From Candidatus Cloacimonadota bacterium (lineage in GTDB: Bacteria; Cloacimonadota; Cloacimonadia; Cloacimonadales; TCS61), in the NCBI GenBank assembly GCA_030628755.1, contig DAOVQH010000138.1, positions 1 to 6,845 of the forward strand: DNA of 6,845 nt, written 5' to 3'. Positions 6,445-6,845 of the stretch are shown here, piece by piece. The notes under the pieces were generated by a model. The model did no database searches and was not told the origin of the DNA. It saw nothing but the letters and a program-made list of their open reading frames with translations. Within the stretch, counting starts at the first letter, position 1. The number at the start of each line of letters is the position of its first letter. Made by a program: the position numbers and the translations under genes.

Positions 6445-6592
6445 ATCAATAACCCACTCCTTTAGGTGTGGGAAGCAAGATTAATAAAGAAAAGATAATA
6501 CGCCGTTCACGGCGTTCTGACAAAAAAAACATAAGCGGTAACTTTCCGAATCTTAGTTGAGAGAATTCCTCTGATGGAAGCTTCGGAAAGGA
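6445..6592 (+). promoter_or_regulatory. Three-hairpin leader element, copy B (upstream of GH31-like gene)
   Basis: Second copy of the element at 1016-1154. Hairpin 1 (6453-6472) is CCCACTCC-TTTA-GGTGTGGG: a T-G pair of copy A has become C-G here, while a T-A pair has become a T-T mismatch. Hairpin 2 (6500-6515) keeps the ACGCCG/CGGCGT stem with loop TTCA instead of TTTA. Hairpin 3 has CTTTCCGAA (6542-6550) with TTCGGAAAG (6582-6590). Over 6540-6592 it matches 1102-1154 at 51 of 53 positions. The linker between hairpins 2 and 3 is longer and mostly different. The element ends 11 bases before the AAGGAG at 6604-6609. Confidence 0.7.
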
Positions 6593-6615
6593 TTTGAATT
6601 AAAAAGGAGTCTCCA

Positions 6616-6845
6616 ATGAAAAAGTTAAACCAAGTTTTTATTTTGATCATTTTATTATCCTGTTTTGCTTATGCCCAGGAATATGATCCTGTGGCTGATG
6701 CGGATGCAGTTGTCATTTCAGAAAATGTTCGCTTCACCGTGCTTACATCAGGGGTTATTCGAATGGAGTGGGCAAGGGACGGTATTTTTGAAGACCATGC
6801 AACTCTTGTTTTTGTAAACAGGAAACTTCCTGTTCCCGAATTTAA
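6616..6845 (+). CDS. Secreted glycoside hydrolase family 31-like protein, N-terminal fragment
   Basis: An ATG at 6616 with AAGGAG at 6604-6609 opens a frame that runs off the right edge after 76 codons. Residues 1-20 form a signal peptide: MKK, a hydrophobic core, then CFAYA with probable cleavage before Gln21. The LLSC before it is a poor lipobox but leaves a lipoprotein possible. The mature start, ENVRFTVLTSGVIRMEW (36-52) then FEDHATLVFVNRKLPVPEF (57-75), resembles the N-terminal beta-sandwich of GH31 alpha-glucosidases/alpha-xylosidases, where such a segment precedes the catalytic barrel. The catalytic residues lie outside the window, so the activity is inferred from this segment alone. 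It would act in the periplasm or outside the cell on alpha-linked sugars. Expression probably starts at the promoter at 6338-6366 and passes through leader copy B. Confidence 0.7.
   Translation, partial: MKKLNQVFILIILLSCFAYAQEYDPVADADAVVISENVRFTVLTSGVIRMEWARDGIFEDHATLVFVNRKLPVPEF

Overview
The window is AT-rich, gene-dense bacterial DNA with strong AAGGAG-type ribosome binding sites. Three of its five genes encode proteins with Sec-type signal peptides. The gene mix is a TrmH/SpoU methyltransferase, a double-SIS sugar-phosphate protein, a tandem pair of DUF3857/transglutaminase-like exported proteins and the start of a secreted GH31-type glycosidase. Together with abundant dispersed palindromes, it suggests an uncultivated Gram-negative of the Cloacimonadota or wider FCB type. 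That assignment is inference; no phylogenetic marker is present.

Layout. Positions 1-689 (minus strand) hold a TrmH-family RNA methyltransferase cut at its C-terminus by the window edge. Positions 690-1171 are a 480-base divergent intergenic region with a perfect 15-bp palindrome, a candidate promoter and a three-hairpin leader (copy A) ending just before the ribosome binding site of the SIS gene (1172-2188). Positions 2189-2493 carry a weak terminator, an 81-base element with 8-bp inverted ends, a second copy of the promoter motif and a CCACGAAG/CTTCGTG dispersed repeat. Two translationally coupled exported proteins follow (2494-4440 and 4433-6310). The first has a complete Cys-His-Asp transglutaminase triad and the second has lost all three residues. 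Positions 6311-6615 repeat the promoter motif, here with a good sigma-70-like promoter, and the three-hairpin leader (copy B). The start of a GH31-like glycosidase (6616 to the edge) follows.

How the parts may work together. A promoter-proximal motif (a -10-like hexamer, one T, then two ATGAAA units in 10-bp phase) lies upstream of all three plus-strand units, so they may share control. Two of them, the sugar-phosphate SIS protein and the GH31-like glycosidase, also share the 140-148 base leader. Its last 53 bases are 51/53 identical between copies and fold as a possible three-way junction, with both differences in one apical loop. This leader is the most interesting object here: either a cis-regulatory RNA for carbohydrate genes or a dispersed palindromic element that has settled next to start codons.
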